A stretch of DNA of 38,540 bases from CAZGOM01 sp964542875 (lineage in GTDB: Bacteria; Planctomycetota; Phycisphaerae; Phycisphaerales; Phycisphaeraceae). The stretch lies in contig CAZIWA010000047.1 of NCBI GenBank assembly GCA_964542875.1, forward strand, positions 1 to 38,540, written 5' to 3'. Positions 30,701 to 38,343 of this stretch are shown here, piece after piece. The notes below the pieces were generated by a model. The model saw only the letters and a program-made list of their open reading frames with translations. It did not search any database and was not told where the DNA came from. The number at the start of each line of letters is the position of its first letter. Position 1 is the first letter of the stretch. Position numbers and translations under genes: made by a program.

Positions 30701-31420
30701 GACGATGTGCAGGTCAACCTGCTGATTCGTGCGACGCAAGCCAACCGGCGGTCGATCTCGCTGACTGCGCCCCGTGTGACCTTCATGAACGGTCAATCGG
30801 CGTACGTCGCGGTTGCCAAGCAGATCTCCTTCATCAGCTCTCTTGAACCGGTGCCGGATGCGGCAGGCTTCAACCCCGAGCTGAGCGTGATCTCCTCCGG
30901 TGTGCTGCTTGCAGTGCGCGGTACGATCACCGATGACCGCAGGTATGTGACGCTGACCCTGAACCCCAGCCTGTCGACGGTGACCCAGCCCATCCGCACG
31001 ATCCCCCAGATCGCCTCGGTGACGCCGACCACTGCGACGACGACGACGACGACCGCAGGCACGACCGGTACGCAGATCATCTCTGCCTACATCGAAGCGC
31101 CTGAAGTCGACGTGACTCAGATCGAAACCACCGTGACGGTGCCGGATAAGGGCACCCTCCTCCTGGGCGGTCAACGCCTGGTTGGTGAAAACGAAGTGGA
31201 AGCCGGCGTGCCGATCCTCTCGAAGATCCCGATCATCAACCGGTTGTTCACCAACCGCAGCACGATCAAGGACGAGCGTACCCTGCTCATCCTGGTCAAG
31301 CCGACGATCATCATCACCGACGAGGAAGAAGAAGAACTTTACCCCGGTCTGCTTGAGCGCTACGACCGCGGCCGCGGCGTGAGCTCCGGCCCCCGGAGCG
31401 CGAGCATCGGCGTGAACTAA
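27707..31420 (+). CDS. Secretin (type II/III secretion-type) with TolA-like Ala/Lys-rich stalk
   Basis: This is a 1237-residue outer-membrane secretin. Residues 1-26 form a signal peptide and ~30-80 one TPR-like unit. Residues ~83-383 are almost only Ala, Lys, Glu, Asp and Gln, as in the TolA helical domain. TPR/coiled-coil parts follow at about 385-440 and 565-610. An STN/N0-type domain is at ~677-745 (TVIDYLRRITALNFDVNW), an N-domain around 910-930 (ARFLLVDQNFLEEVGVDV), and the secretin core at ~1000-1210 ending GTLLLGGQR ... PILSKIPIINRLF, the signature. Start is TTG 27707, supported by AGGGAGA six bases upstream. C-ending codons suggest high expression. No other secretion or pilus genes adjoin. 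Confidence 0.92.
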   Translation: MFQRHSFLVMALFTALLVGAGTTLSQTGSSESASNLLSQGNEAYQKGDLQAAKETLKKVDPVQLDRPQRVQLSKLLKDIDAKLAEKAAAEAAAPAPAAAPAEAAVAAAPAVNAEDQAKAAAAAKAGAVAAAAKAGAEAQAKADAEKAAADKAAAEAQAKADAEKAAADKAAAEAQAKADAEKVAADKAAAEVAAKAEANKGAASTAAKAGAVTAAVAAAKAADDKKAADDKAAADKAAADAAAAEKLAAEEKKAADEKAALEQKAAADAAAAATKAAENKAKAAEAARLAAVAAAADAKVAFDKKAAEAAEAQAKADEAKVAAEKAAQAADQQKADDAKAAAEKAAAAAALAKADADKAAATQAAADSDAAKKTEEAEKAKQTLLQLAVSLRSQEQVANGKRFEANDQLPQALAAYRDALALDPSNKDVQALIAGVEAKRAGTSAPTSLLGDNVTGNVVRADAAVLDINTQLGLADDLRKKGQFAAARNSVSQANNVLQQNQKAIPVDRAAQLRSRIDALDSQIAIEENTTNQLNAEAAKVADKEQQEKKKQDLARQKDEEVQNLLRRVQELRKEQKYDEALRLVNQILFIKENDPAALFIKEMIEEARIITIYHKHTKTRSMYIAEHSAINVEATTPYTALLTYPPDWPQLTERRFRNKNKDAGDSIANIRVREKLDEPLETVDFQAFRLSTVIDYLRRITALNFDVNWPALEEVGVAKDTPVTLQLNNVPAREVLRLVLAQISPPGDSLNPVSFAVINGIVRISTQRVLNKDLDTKMYDIRDLLHEVSSPQASSLPSFSLSTALSSSGTSVSSSGSSAFTSGTQSGGSSSIFPTTNTTGQQGPPLLERIQELIRQTVGNPEDWDTAGGTVSSMREINGNLIIKTTPQYHREIARLLASLRETRAHQITVEARFLLVDQNFLEEVGVDVDVQFNPNSTSWSPIKVAQDSWSLAQRGSTGLPGSFGSQATQPPPIPNFTPGTGFTPSGRSFDFGVSYLDDVQVNLLIRATQANRRSISLTAPRVTFMNGQSAYVAVAKQISFISSLEPVPDAAGFNPELSVISSGVLLAVRGTITDDRRYVTLTLNPSLSTVTQPIRTIPQIASVTPTTATTTTTTAGTTGTQIISAYIEAPEVDVTQIETTVTVPDKGTLLLGGQRLVGENEVEAGVPILSKIPIINRLFTNRSTIKDERTLLILVKPTIIITDEEEEELYPGLLERYDRGRGVSSGPRSASIGVN
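28112..28273 (+). repeat. Three tandem 54-bp (18-codon) repeats inside the secretin stalk
   Basis: Units 28112-28165, 28166-28219 and 28220-28273 are near-identical and encode AEAQAKADAEKAAADKAA. Differences are few and mostly synonymous (GAT/GAC, GCC/GCT), so the array expanded recently or is kept uniform by recombination. Looser repeats of the same type extend to about 28850. Confidence 0.9.
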
Positions 31421-31441
31421 GCCGAGCAGCGAGCGAATAAA

Positions 31442-31474
31442 CAACAAACCCCGGCTTAGTGCCGGGGTTTGTTG
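31442..31474 (+). terminator. Terminator hairpin after the secretin gene
   Basis: CAACAAACCCCGGC (31442-31455) pairs perfectly over 14 bp with GCCGGGGTTTGTTG (31461-31474) across a 5-nt loop. The T-rich segment is inside the stem's 3' arm, with only CTTT after it. Confidence 0.85.
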
Positions 31475-31965
31475 CTTTACAGGGGAGTTTTCAGGGGAGA
31501 ATGTATTGTTGGGCGTAGAGGATTTGGGCCAGCTTGAATGTGGGCAGGTGCAAATCTGTTTGTTTCCGTGAAGCAGTTTTGGGGGGCATCTGTCGATGAA
31601 CCTTGCGGCGGTGTGGCGGGCTGCTTGCGGAGACTTTTATGAAGGAGATAGGGATAGAGAAAACCGTAGGACGGAATCGAATTGGATTCCGACTGAGGAG
31701 CGTTGCGGCTTCGGCGGTTGTGTGTTTGGGGGTTTCGGGGTGGCGTGGTGAGCCTCGCGGACACCCTACAGGAGTGGATTTTAAAGTCGAAGGTATCTGA
31801 GTTTTCAGTGGTTTTGTGGGAAGCGTGGCAGCAGTGACAATTGGCGTAAACTGCGCTTATCCAAGAGTGTTTGCTTATTTTTGTTTAAAATATGAGCTTA
31901 AACTTCATGCATAATTAAGTTTTGGTATTCTCATCGCACACACTTTTCGGTCTGGAGGACCACAC
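31475..31965 (+). other. Gene-poor stretch upstream of the alpha/beta hydrolase
   Basis: This 491-bp stretch holds no convincing gene. A 65-codon frame (31603-31800) has no family features. CGGAATC-GAATTG-GATTCCG at about 31672-31691 is a 7-bp hairpin. The last 100 bp are AT-rich, with CATAAT (31910-31915) as a possible -10 box, and GTTTAA (31883-31888) and TTAAAC (31898-31903) as a short inverted repeat. GGAGG (31954-31958) is the ribosome-binding site of the next gene. Confidence 0.4.
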
Positions 31966-33120
31966 GTGGCGAAGAACTACAAAGATCTCGGTGTTTACAG
32001 CGATCTGGCGACCGTTGCACAAAAGGCATTCAAGCTCTATCCGACGATGAAGCCCGGCAAGAAGGCTCAGGCGCAGGTGAAGTCCTGGCTGGGGTCTGAT
32101 CTCGGGCCCGCCAAAGCACTGAAGGTGAAGGTTGAAAAGCGTTGGACGAAGGACGGCGTGGATGGCGAGCTGATCACGTACTCGGTGGGATTTGGGCCTC
32201 GTACTGAGGCATATTACCTGCGCCCCGCGGGCGTGAAGGGCAAGCTGCCGGGTGTTGTGGCGCTGCATGATCACGGCGGGTTCAAGTACTACGGCAAGGA
32301 AAAAGTGGCTGAAGGCCCGGATGCGAACCCGGACATCATCAACAAGTGGTACGGCAAGGCTTATGGCGGGCGTCCGTTTGCCAATGAGCTGGCGCGCCAG
32401 GGTTTCGCCGTGCTGGTGAATGACTGCTTCAGCTGGGGCAGCCGGAAATTTCCGCTGAGCGAGATTACGGAATGGGACCGGATGCAGGGTGAGGCGCTGC
32501 ACGCCAAGAGCCCGATGGAACCATGGCCGGGCACATCAATGCCGGCTGACGTGAGCCTGTATGCGTGGTCCGCGGTGACGCATGAACACACCATCCAGAA
32601 GTACTGCCACGTGCTGGGCACTTCGATGGCGGGCGTGATGGCGTATGAAGACAACATCGCGGTGAACTACCTGCTGAGCCGGAAAGACGTGAAGCCGGGC
32701 GGCGTGGGCTGCGTCGGGCTCTCGGGCGGCGGTCTGCGCTCGACGCTGCTTCAGGCGACGAGCGACAAGGTGAAGGCGGCGGTGGTGGTAGGCCTCATGA
32801 GCAGTTACCCCGGCCTGCTTGACCACAACGTGGTGACGCACACCTGGATGATGTACCCCACACCGGAACTGGCCCGACACGCGGATTGGCCTGATCTTGT
32901 GGCCTGCCGTGCGCCGTCGGCCCTGTTTGTGCAGTACGACATGGAAGACGCGCTCTTTACGATGGCGGGCATGAAGGAAGCCGACAAGAAGATCGCCGCG
33001 CTGTACAAGGGCGTGGGCAAGGCCAAGAACTACCTGGGCAAGTTCTACCCCGGCCCGCACAAGTTCGATGTGCAGATGCAGGACGACGCCAGCAAGTGGC
33101 TGCATGAGCAGCTTGGCTGA
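31966..33120 (+). CDS. Alpha/beta hydrolase (acetyl-xylan-esterase/dienelactone-hydrolase-like)
   Basis: This 384-residue cytoplasmic hydrolase has no signal peptide. The oxyanion region is VVALHDHGG (about 97-105), the nucleophile elbow is GLSGGG with S253, and the likely acid and base are D325/D328 (QYDMED) and H365 (GPHKF). Large insertions before the elbow (about residues 108-200) resemble the acetyl-xylan-esterase-like group more than small dienelactone hydrolases. The ester substrate is unknown. Start is GTG 31966, fixed by GGAGG seven bases upstream; no ATG competes. The coding strand uses many C-ending codons, like the secretin. A terminator follows, so it is monocistronic. Confidence 0.85.
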   Translation: MAKNYKDLGVYSDLATVAQKAFKLYPTMKPGKKAQAQVKSWLGSDLGPAKALKVKVEKRWTKDGVDGELITYSVGFGPRTEAYYLRPAGVKGKLPGVVALHDHGGFKYYGKEKVAEGPDANPDIINKWYGKAYGGRPFANELARQGFAVLVNDCFSWGSRKFPLSEITEWDRMQGEALHAKSPMEPWPGTSMPADVSLYAWSAVTHEHTIQKYCHVLGTSMAGVMAYEDNIAVNYLLSRKDVKPGGVGCVGLSGGGLRSTLLQATSDKVKAAVVVGLMSSYPGLLDHNVVTHTWMMYPTPELARHADWPDLVACRAPSALFVQYDMEDALFTMAGMKEADKKIAALYKGVGKAKNYLGKFYPGPHKFDVQMQDDASKWLHEQLG

Positions 33121-33146
33121 AGGATGAATGACAGTTGATTAGATGG

Positions 33147-33180
33147 CCGGGCTCCTCCTTGCGGGGAGCCCGGTTTTTTT
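33147..33180 (+). terminator. Rho-independent terminator after the alpha/beta hydrolase
   Basis: CCGGGCTCC (33147-33155) pairs with GGAGCCCGG (33165-33173), with a 9-nt loop and seven T (33174-33180). Confidence 0.93.
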
Positions 33181-33209
33181 GATCTGGTCAGAGGCTACAA
33201 TTCCAGCTT

Positions 33210-34034
33210 ATGCGCATCGCGGTGCTTAACGACATTCATGGCAATCTGCCTGCCTTTGAGGCGGCCCTTGCCCATGTGCGCGGGCTTGCGCCGGATCTGA
33301 TGGTGATCGCCGGCGACCTGATCATCGGCGCACCCGACAGCGCGGCCTGCTTCGAATTGGCGCTTTCGCTGGGATGCCCCATCCTGCGAGGGAATAACGA
33401 CCGATATGTCGCGGATTACGGAACGGCGCGGGCCCATCGGGATTGGGAGCATGCACGGTTTGGCCCCATGCATGAAGCGCATGGGCAACTCAGCGCGGCG
33501 CAGCGGGAGATGATCAACGGCTTTCCTCATTACCTTCGCATCCATGATGCGCCTGGCGTGCTTTTCGCGCATGCCTCCGTGCGCAACGATGTGGATTCGG
33601 TGGCGCTCTCCACGCCTGAGGAAGAGCTGCAAAGGATGTTTCCCGGTTGCTTGGATGCGATGATCGTGCGGGGTCATAATCATGTGGCGCAGATGAGGCC
33701 GTGGGGCGCGGGGCAGATGATCGTGACGTCCGGGTCGGTGGGGATTGCATTGGATGGACACACCACGGCGCAGTATGTGGTGCTGGATCAGACAGCCAGC
33801 GGCTGGCGGGTTGCCCACCAGAGCGTGACGTACGATTTGGACAGGGTTCGTGCTAGGTTTCTCGATACCGGGTACATCCGGAAAGCCGGCCCGATGGGGC
33901 GGCTGTATATGCGTGAGGTGATGACCGGATCACATCAGTTGGTGCCTTTTATCCGGGCGTGGAAGGCGATGGAGGAAACCGGTCAGCCGCCGGCGCTGGG
34001 GGAGGCGGTGGAGCGGTTTTTGAATGCGTATTAG
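33210..34034 (+). CDS. Calcineurin-like metallophosphoesterase
   Basis: This is a 274-residue two-metal phosphoesterase. Motifs in order are NDIHGN (D8, H10), AGDLIIGAP, RGNNDRYV, a single His in FAHAS, and VRGHNHV, the full metal-ligand set of the YfcE/protein-phosphatase-like branch. Substrate may be a phosphodiester or phosphoprotein and cannot be told. It is cytoplasmic. The start ATG 33210 is 30 bp after the previous terminator and lacks a strong Shine-Dalgarno (ATTCCAGCTT), so the transcript may be leaderless or very short-leadered. The next 200 bp are repeats. Confidence 0.9.
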   Translation: MRIAVLNDIHGNLPAFEAALAHVRGLAPDLMVIAGDLIIGAPDSAACFELALSLGCPILRGNNDRYVADYGTARAHRDWEHARFGPMHEAHGQLSAAQREMINGFPHYLRIHDAPGVLFAHASVRNDVDSVALSTPEEELQRMFPGCLDAMIVRGHNHVAQMRPWGAGQMIVTSGSVGIALDGHTTAQYVVLDQTASGWRVAHQSVTYDLDRVRARFLDTGYIRKAGPMGRLYMREVMTGSHQLVPFIRAWKAMEETGQPPALGEAVERFLNAY

Positions 34035-34102
34035 GTCAAGAAAGGTATAAGGTACAAGGGATAAGGTAAAAGGCATGCAGGTGGGGTGGTTACGGGTTGA
34101 TT

Positions 34103-34182
34103 GGCGTGGACGTTGGCGCGTGCAAGAGTATTTTGAAATGCTTTTACCCCGGGTGTCACATGAGTACATGTTCAACCCGGGG
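34103..34182 (+). repeat. Dispersed repeat family A copy
   Basis: The head module (34103-34127) differs from 8631-8655 at one base, and the tail has CATGAGTACATGTTCAACCC against CATGAGTACATGCTTACCCA in the copy at 8631. It lies between the convergent phosphoesterase and MFS genes, next to a degenerate GGTATAAGGTACAAGGGATA string (34042-34061). Confidence 0.75.
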
Positions 34183-34235
34183 CCGCATTCTGGTACCCCC
34201 TCCGGGGGATGCAGGATGCAGCGTTGTCGCCAGAT

Positions 34236-35459
34236 TCAGGCGGCGGCGACATTGAGTTCGGGTTTGCGCTGGGTTTGATTCAGGGCGAAACCCAGGACTG
34301 CGCAGACGGCGATGGTGATGGACATGGCCAGGGCGGTGTGGCTGCTCATGAGGCTCATGAAGACGGTGGCGACGGCGGCGACGGCGAATTGGATGGTGCC
34401 CATGAGCGCGGAGGCGCTGCCGGCTTTGCCGCCATGCGGGGCCATGGCCAGAGCGGAGGAGTTGGGGAGGACGAAACCGATGGAACCGATGAACGCGGTG
34501 AGCGGGAGCAGGGTGCCCAGAAGCGCCCAGGTGGAGCTTTGGCCGGTGAGGGACACGCCTACAAGAATGATGCCGGCGGCGATCTGAACGAACTGGGCGA
34601 TGCGGATGACTTTCACCGGGTCGGCGCGGCGAAGGAGACGGCCGTTGACCTGGCTACCGGCGACGAAGCCAAATGCATTGGCGGCGAAGAGCACGGAAAA
34701 GACCTGAGGGCTTAAGCCGAAATTCTTGGTGAACACGAATGAGGAAGCAGCTATGTAGGCAAAGATGCCGGCGAGGCTTAGAGAGCTGATGAGCGTGTTG
34801 ATCATGAAGACCGGCTCAACCAGCAGCGAGAGATAGTTTTTGGCCACTTTGCCGGGGGCCAGCGGGGTGGCGTGGGCAGGGTCGTGTGATTCAGGGAGCA
34901 TGAAGATGACGGCGACGGTGCAGGCCAGACCGACGAAGCCGACGAACCAGAAGATGGCCCTCCAAGTGGACCAAATGAGCACGCTGGAGCCCAGGAGTGG
35001 GGCGAGAATGGGCGCCAGTCCGGTGACGAGCATGAGGTTGGAGAACATCCAGCGGGCGTCGTCTGGCGGGAAGAGGTCGCGGATCATGGCGCGGGAGATG
35101 ACACCGCCTGCGCAGGCGCCGACGGCCTGGAAAAACCGGAGCGTGGCCAGGGAGGTGATGGTGGGGGCCAGCGCGCAGCCGAAGGTGGTGATGATGAAGA
35201 GCGCGAGGCCGAAATAGAGGGGTGGCTTTCGGCCAAAGCGGTCGGCGATGGGGCCAAAAAAGAGTTGGCCGATGGCGAAACCGGCAAAGAAGGTGGCCAG
35301 GGTGAGCTGGGCGTGGCCTTCGGTGGTGGAAAGCTCCTGCGCGATGGTGGGCAGGGCAGGGAGATACATATCGATGCACAGGGGCGCAAACGCCGTGAGC
35401 ACGCCGAGGATGACGATGATCTTGAATTGCGATTGCGTAGAAAGGGGAGGCGGGTTCAT
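34236..35459 (-). CDS. Bcr/CflA-type MFS drug exporter
   Basis: This 407-residue inner-membrane antiporter has 12 predicted TM helices and belongs to the Bcr/CflA subfamily (drug:H+ antiporter 1 type). Signatures are FAPLCIDMYLPALPTIAQ in TM1, GQLFFGPIADRFGRKPPLYFG (motif A) between TM2 and TM3, and RFFQAVGACAGGVISRAMIRDLF in TM4. Substrates could include chloramphenicol-like drugs, bicyclomycin or amino acids; none can be told from sequence. Start ATG 35459 follows directly on a hydrophilic N-terminus. No regulator gene is adjacent. Confidence 0.94.
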   Translation of the reverse strand: MNPPPLSTQSQFKIIVILGVLTAFAPLCIDMYLPALPTIAQELSTTEGHAQLTLATFFAGFAIGQLFFGPIADRFGRKPPLYFGLALFIITTFGCALAPTITSLATLRFFQAVGACAGGVISRAMIRDLFPPDDARWMFSNLMLVTGLAPILAPLLGSSVLIWSTWRAIFWFVGFVGLACTVAVIFMLPESHDPAHATPLAPGKVAKNYLSLLVEPVFMINTLISSLSLAGIFAYIAASSFVFTKNFGLSPQVFSVLFAANAFGFVAGSQVNGRLLRRADPVKVIRIAQFVQIAAGIILVGVSLTGQSSTWALLGTLLPLTAFIGSIGFVLPNSSALAMAPHGGKAGSASALMGTIQFAVAAVATVFMSLMSSHTALAMSITIAVCAVLGFALNQTQRKPELNVAAA

Positions 35460-35662
35460 GGTGTTGGATCGAATGTGGGGATGGAGGATGGTATCTGATT
35501 CGGTCGGATAATCAAGTTATTATACAAATATTGTTTAAACGATAGTTTGAACATGAAAACAAAAGGAGGCGCCAAAAATTGTGCTTTTGAAGGCATGGGC
35601 AAATAGATTTCCGGACTTGTCCTACCATATTGAGGAAGCGGTCAAAGGGATGGTTGCGGCCA

Positions 35663-36544
35663 ATGGATGAATCAGGGATTCGGGCGCGGAGGATGAGGTG
35701 GGTGCGGTGGGTGGCGCAGGCCGCATGCCTTTTGTTTTTTGCGTTGGGCGTGTTTTTCATCTGGCATTCGGGGCAGGCGGTATGGGCGTTGTGGCATGAG
35801 GGGGCGCAAGTCATTCAAAAGAGCGGGCTGGACCAGGAAGCCAGGAACGCATACGAACGCATGCGGCGGGAACTGGGGCAGCAGCAGGAGAGCGCCCGGG
35901 TTTATCTGGTTCAGATGGAAAATGATATTCAGATCAAGCGCGCCCAACTGACGCAATTCACCATGGAGATGCAGAAGGCACGCAAGGAACGGGATGAGTT
36001 CGAAAAAGAGGCGCGGGAAAAAGGATTGGTGAAAGGGGCTGATGGACGGTGGGCGCCGTCTTCGCAGTGGTCGGTGAAGCAGTGGTGGGACAGCTTTTGG
36101 CAGAACGTGGATGAAGTGAACCGGAGGTGGGCCAAGGTCAAGCAGACGGCGGAGCTGGCGACGCAGGTGCTTAATGAGGCGCAAGAGAAAATGAACGCCG
36201 CTGCGGGGTTGCTGGCGCGGCAGGAGATCGAGGTGGACAGGCTTCGCGGGGAGATGCAGAAGCTGGGGGATTGGGATGGCTTTGAAAAGCGGTTCCGGGA
36301 GGAATGGGAGCGCGAGGGCATCAGCAAGGCCCTCAAGCAAGCGCGCTTGAATGAGCGCGCGAGCCGGGCGGGGCTGCGGGTGATGGCGATTTTGCACTTT
36401 ACGACGGGGTTGCTGGCGATCCTGCTGGGGCTACGGTCGCTGGCGCGGGTGCTGCAGCTTCGCGGCTGGTGCGAGCAAAAGTCGCTGGATGCGAAAACCG
36501 CATTGGCCAAACCATGGGGAAGCGGGGGCGTGCATGCGGGTTAA
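35663..36544 (+). CDS. Two-TM coiled-coil membrane protein
   Basis: This 293-residue protein has an N-terminal TM helix (VAQAACLLFFALGVFFIWH, about residues 18-36) and a second near the C-terminus (VMAILHFTTGLLAILLGL). About 200 residues of mostly charged helix lie between, rich in Glu, Lys, Arg and Gln with coiled-coil character (YERMRRELGQQQE; KARKERDEFEKEAREK). The long loop is probably periplasmic or cytoplasmic as one block. No family is recognised. Start ATG 35663 is tentative; in-frame TTG 35630 and TTG 35654 (AAAGGGA before it) also fit. Its end overlaps the next gene by 11 bp, so the two proteins probably work together. Confidence 0.75.
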   Translation: MDESGIRARRMRWVRWVAQAACLLFFALGVFFIWHSGQAVWALWHEGAQVIQKSGLDQEARNAYERMRRELGQQQESARVYLVQMENDIQIKRAQLTQFTMEMQKARKERDEFEKEAREKGLVKGADGRWAPSSQWSVKQWWDSFWQNVDEVNRRWAKVKQTAELATQVLNEAQEKMNAAAGLLARQEIEVDRLRGEMQKLGDWDGFEKRFREEWEREGISKALKQARLNERASRAGLRVMAILHFTTGLLAILLGLRSLARVLQLRGWCEQKSLDAKTALAKPWGSGGVHAG

Positions 36545-37265
36545 ACAAGGCGAGAACACGATCGAGGTGGAGACCGAGGCAGGGGAGACGCTGTACTACG
36601 CGCCCAAGTATCTGGAGACGGTGAAGATGAAAACGCCGCTGGTGCCGGTATTCTGGCGGCAGTGCCCGGTGGGAAGAATCATCAAAGGGGTTTATGCGCT
36701 GTGGCATACACCCGAGGGAAAGGCGGAGACGACCACGCTGACAGGCTATTGGCCCAAAGGGACGTTTGAAGTCCTGAGGCTGGAGGCCGGAGAGGCGGCG
36801 TATGTTTCATTGCGGCACCTGGCCGGATTTGTGGTGAGGCAGGGGCAGGTGGGCGTTAATGGTGTGGTGATGCGTCCGGTGTACCGGGGGTTGGTGTCGC
36901 CGGCGGCGTGGATCATGGGGAGCCCGGTGCCGTGCGTGTTTCAGGGGCCAGTTTCGGTGGTTTTTTATGGTCAGGCGCTGAGGTGGGATGATCGGCCGGG
37001 CGTGAAGGAATTGAAGGTGGGTCAGGTGGTGAGCTTCGATGTTTCGCGGGGGTTTGAGGTGCGGGCGATGGATTCTTCGCCTAACCCGATGTCGGTGCTG
37101 TTTAATGCGCTGACACTGGAGAGCCGGTTTGTGCAGGATGGGGGGGCGGTGCTGAAGGAGAATTTCTTTGGGGAATCCGGCGGGGCGTGGCGGCTGCTGA
37201 AGCATTTTGTGCTTCACATGGTGTTTTTTGTTTTGTGGGTGATCGTGCTGTGGCTGGGGAGTTAA
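36534..37265 (+). CDS. Tail-anchored beta-rich hypothetical protein
   Basis: This is a 243-residue protein. Residues 1-200 look beta-rich (NTIEVETEAGETLYYAPKYLE; FEVLRLEAGEAAYVSLRHLA), weakly like AIM24/TraF-type beta-roll proteins, though I cannot confirm that. The last ~25 residues are a single TM helix (FVLHMVFFVLWVIVLWLG), giving a C-terminal anchor. The ATG at 36534 overlaps the preceding coding sequence by 11 bp, so the pair is translationally coupled. The stop TAA overlaps the stop of the convergent birA (shared TTAA at 37262-37265). No function is known. Confidence 0.7.
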   Translation: MRVKQGENTIEVETEAGETLYYAPKYLETVKMKTPLVPVFWRQCPVGRIIKGVYALWHTPEGKAETTTLTGYWPKGTFEVLRLEAGEAAYVSLRHLAGFVVRQGQVGVNGVVMRPVYRGLVSPAAWIMGSPVPCVFQGPVSVVFYGQALRWDDRPGVKELKVGQVVSFDVSRGFEVRAMDSSPNPMSVLFNALTLESRFVQDGGAVLKENFFGESGGAWRLLKHFVLHMVFFVLWVIVLWLGS

Positions 37266-38278
37266 TTCACGACACTGGTGGTGGCGGCGGGGAGGTGGAC
37301 GATGGGGCCCTGGTCGGACTGGATGATGAGGCCCAGTTGAGGGTCGATGTCCAGGACGTTGCCGGAGGTTTGGCGGCCGTTGGAGAGGAGGGTGATGTGC
37401 TGGCCGAGCTGGCCGGAGCGGGAGCGCCACTGGTCACGCAGCCAGGCGGGGTCGGCGCTGTGGGCGTACTGCTCCAGGAGCGTGAGCGTGCGTGACAGCA
37501 GAATGAGCCGGTGGGTGTGGACGTTGATCATGCGGAGACTGGTGACCCTGGCGGCGACATCCGGCGCGAGGGGGGCCAGGTCCTGAGGCGTGAGGTTGAC
37601 GTTGATGCCGATGCCGATGATCGAAGCACTGACGGGCGGCTGGCCGCGGGTGATTTGTTCAACGAGGATCCCGGCGAGCTTTTTGGAATGGATGAGGATG
37701 TCGTTTGGCCATTTGATGCGGATGGCGCCTTGCGGCATGCCGGGGAGGGCTTCCAGCGCGTGGGCGACGGCGACCGAGGTGGCGAGCATGATCCGGTCGG
37801 TGGAGATGGAGGTTTGGGGGGAGGCCAGCAGGCCGGTGCTGAAGGTGAGGCAGGCGGCTTCGGGCGCAACCCAGGAGCGGCCCAGGCGTCCGCGGCCGGA
37901 TTCCTGAAAGTCCGCGACGGCGAGGCATGACGCGCTGGCGGGGCCGAAGAATTCAACGAGCCGGGCGATGGCGTCCTGGGTGCTGGACGTGCGTTTGTAG
38001 AGTTCAATGAGCCGGGGCGTGCCCGCGGGGGTGGGCGTGGTGGCCTGGAGGTAATCGCACCAGACGCCCAGGCCGGCATCCATGAGGCGCACCTGCCCGG
38101 AAGGGCCTTGTTCAAAGGTGCAGCCGGAGGCGCGAAGGGTGTCGAGGTTTTTTTGAAGGGTTTGAGGGGCGATCCTCAACTGACCGGCCAAGTGGGCGAG
38201 GGGGAGCGAGTCTGAGGCTTGAAGGAGCAGGCCCAGCAAGGTTGTATCGATGGTGGCGGGGCCTAGGCTGGGGTGCAT
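37262..38278 (-). CDS. birA: Biotin--[acetyl-CoA-carboxylase] ligase (BirA)
   Basis: This 338-residue enzyme activates biotin to biotinyl-AMP and attaches it to the carrier protein of acetyl-CoA carboxylase. The biotin loop is GRGRLGRSW (128-136). IKWPNDIL (188-195) and the catalytic Lys in KKLAGIL (K200) follow, then an SH3-like C-terminal domain (LLSNGRQTSGNVLDIDPQ). The N-terminal ~70 residues look like a winged-helix domain (LAHLAGQLRIAPQTLQKNLDTLRASG), so it is probably bifunctional and may regulate biotin genes. It is 65 bp downstream of nadC on the same strand, an arrangement seen in many bacteria. Start ATG 38278. Confidence 0.94.
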   Translation of the reverse strand: MHPSLGPATIDTTLLGLLLQASDSLPLAHLAGQLRIAPQTLQKNLDTLRASGCTFEQGPSGQVRLMDAGLGVWCDYLQATTPTPAGTPRLIELYKRTSSTQDAIARLVEFFGPASASCLAVADFQESGRGRLGRSWVAPEAACLTFSTGLLASPQTSISTDRIMLATSVAVAHALEALPGMPQGAIRIKWPNDILIHSKKLAGILVEQITRGQPPVSASIIGIGINVNLTPQDLAPLAPDVAARVTSLRMINVHTHRLILLSRTLTLLEQYAHSADPAWLRDQWRSRSGQLGQHITLLSNGRQTSGNVLDIDPQLGLIIQSDQGPIVHLPAATTSVVN

Positions 38279-38343
38279 TGCGGAGGAAGGGTCTGGGGTC
38301 TAGGGTCTGGTCAGAGGGAGGAGAGGGGGCAAGAGGTTGGTGG

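Noticed and set aside
31603..31800. A 65-codon frame upstream of the alpha/beta hydrolase, with ATGAAGGAG at 31639
   Set aside because: No convincing ribosome-binding site, no recognisable features and poor codon pattern.
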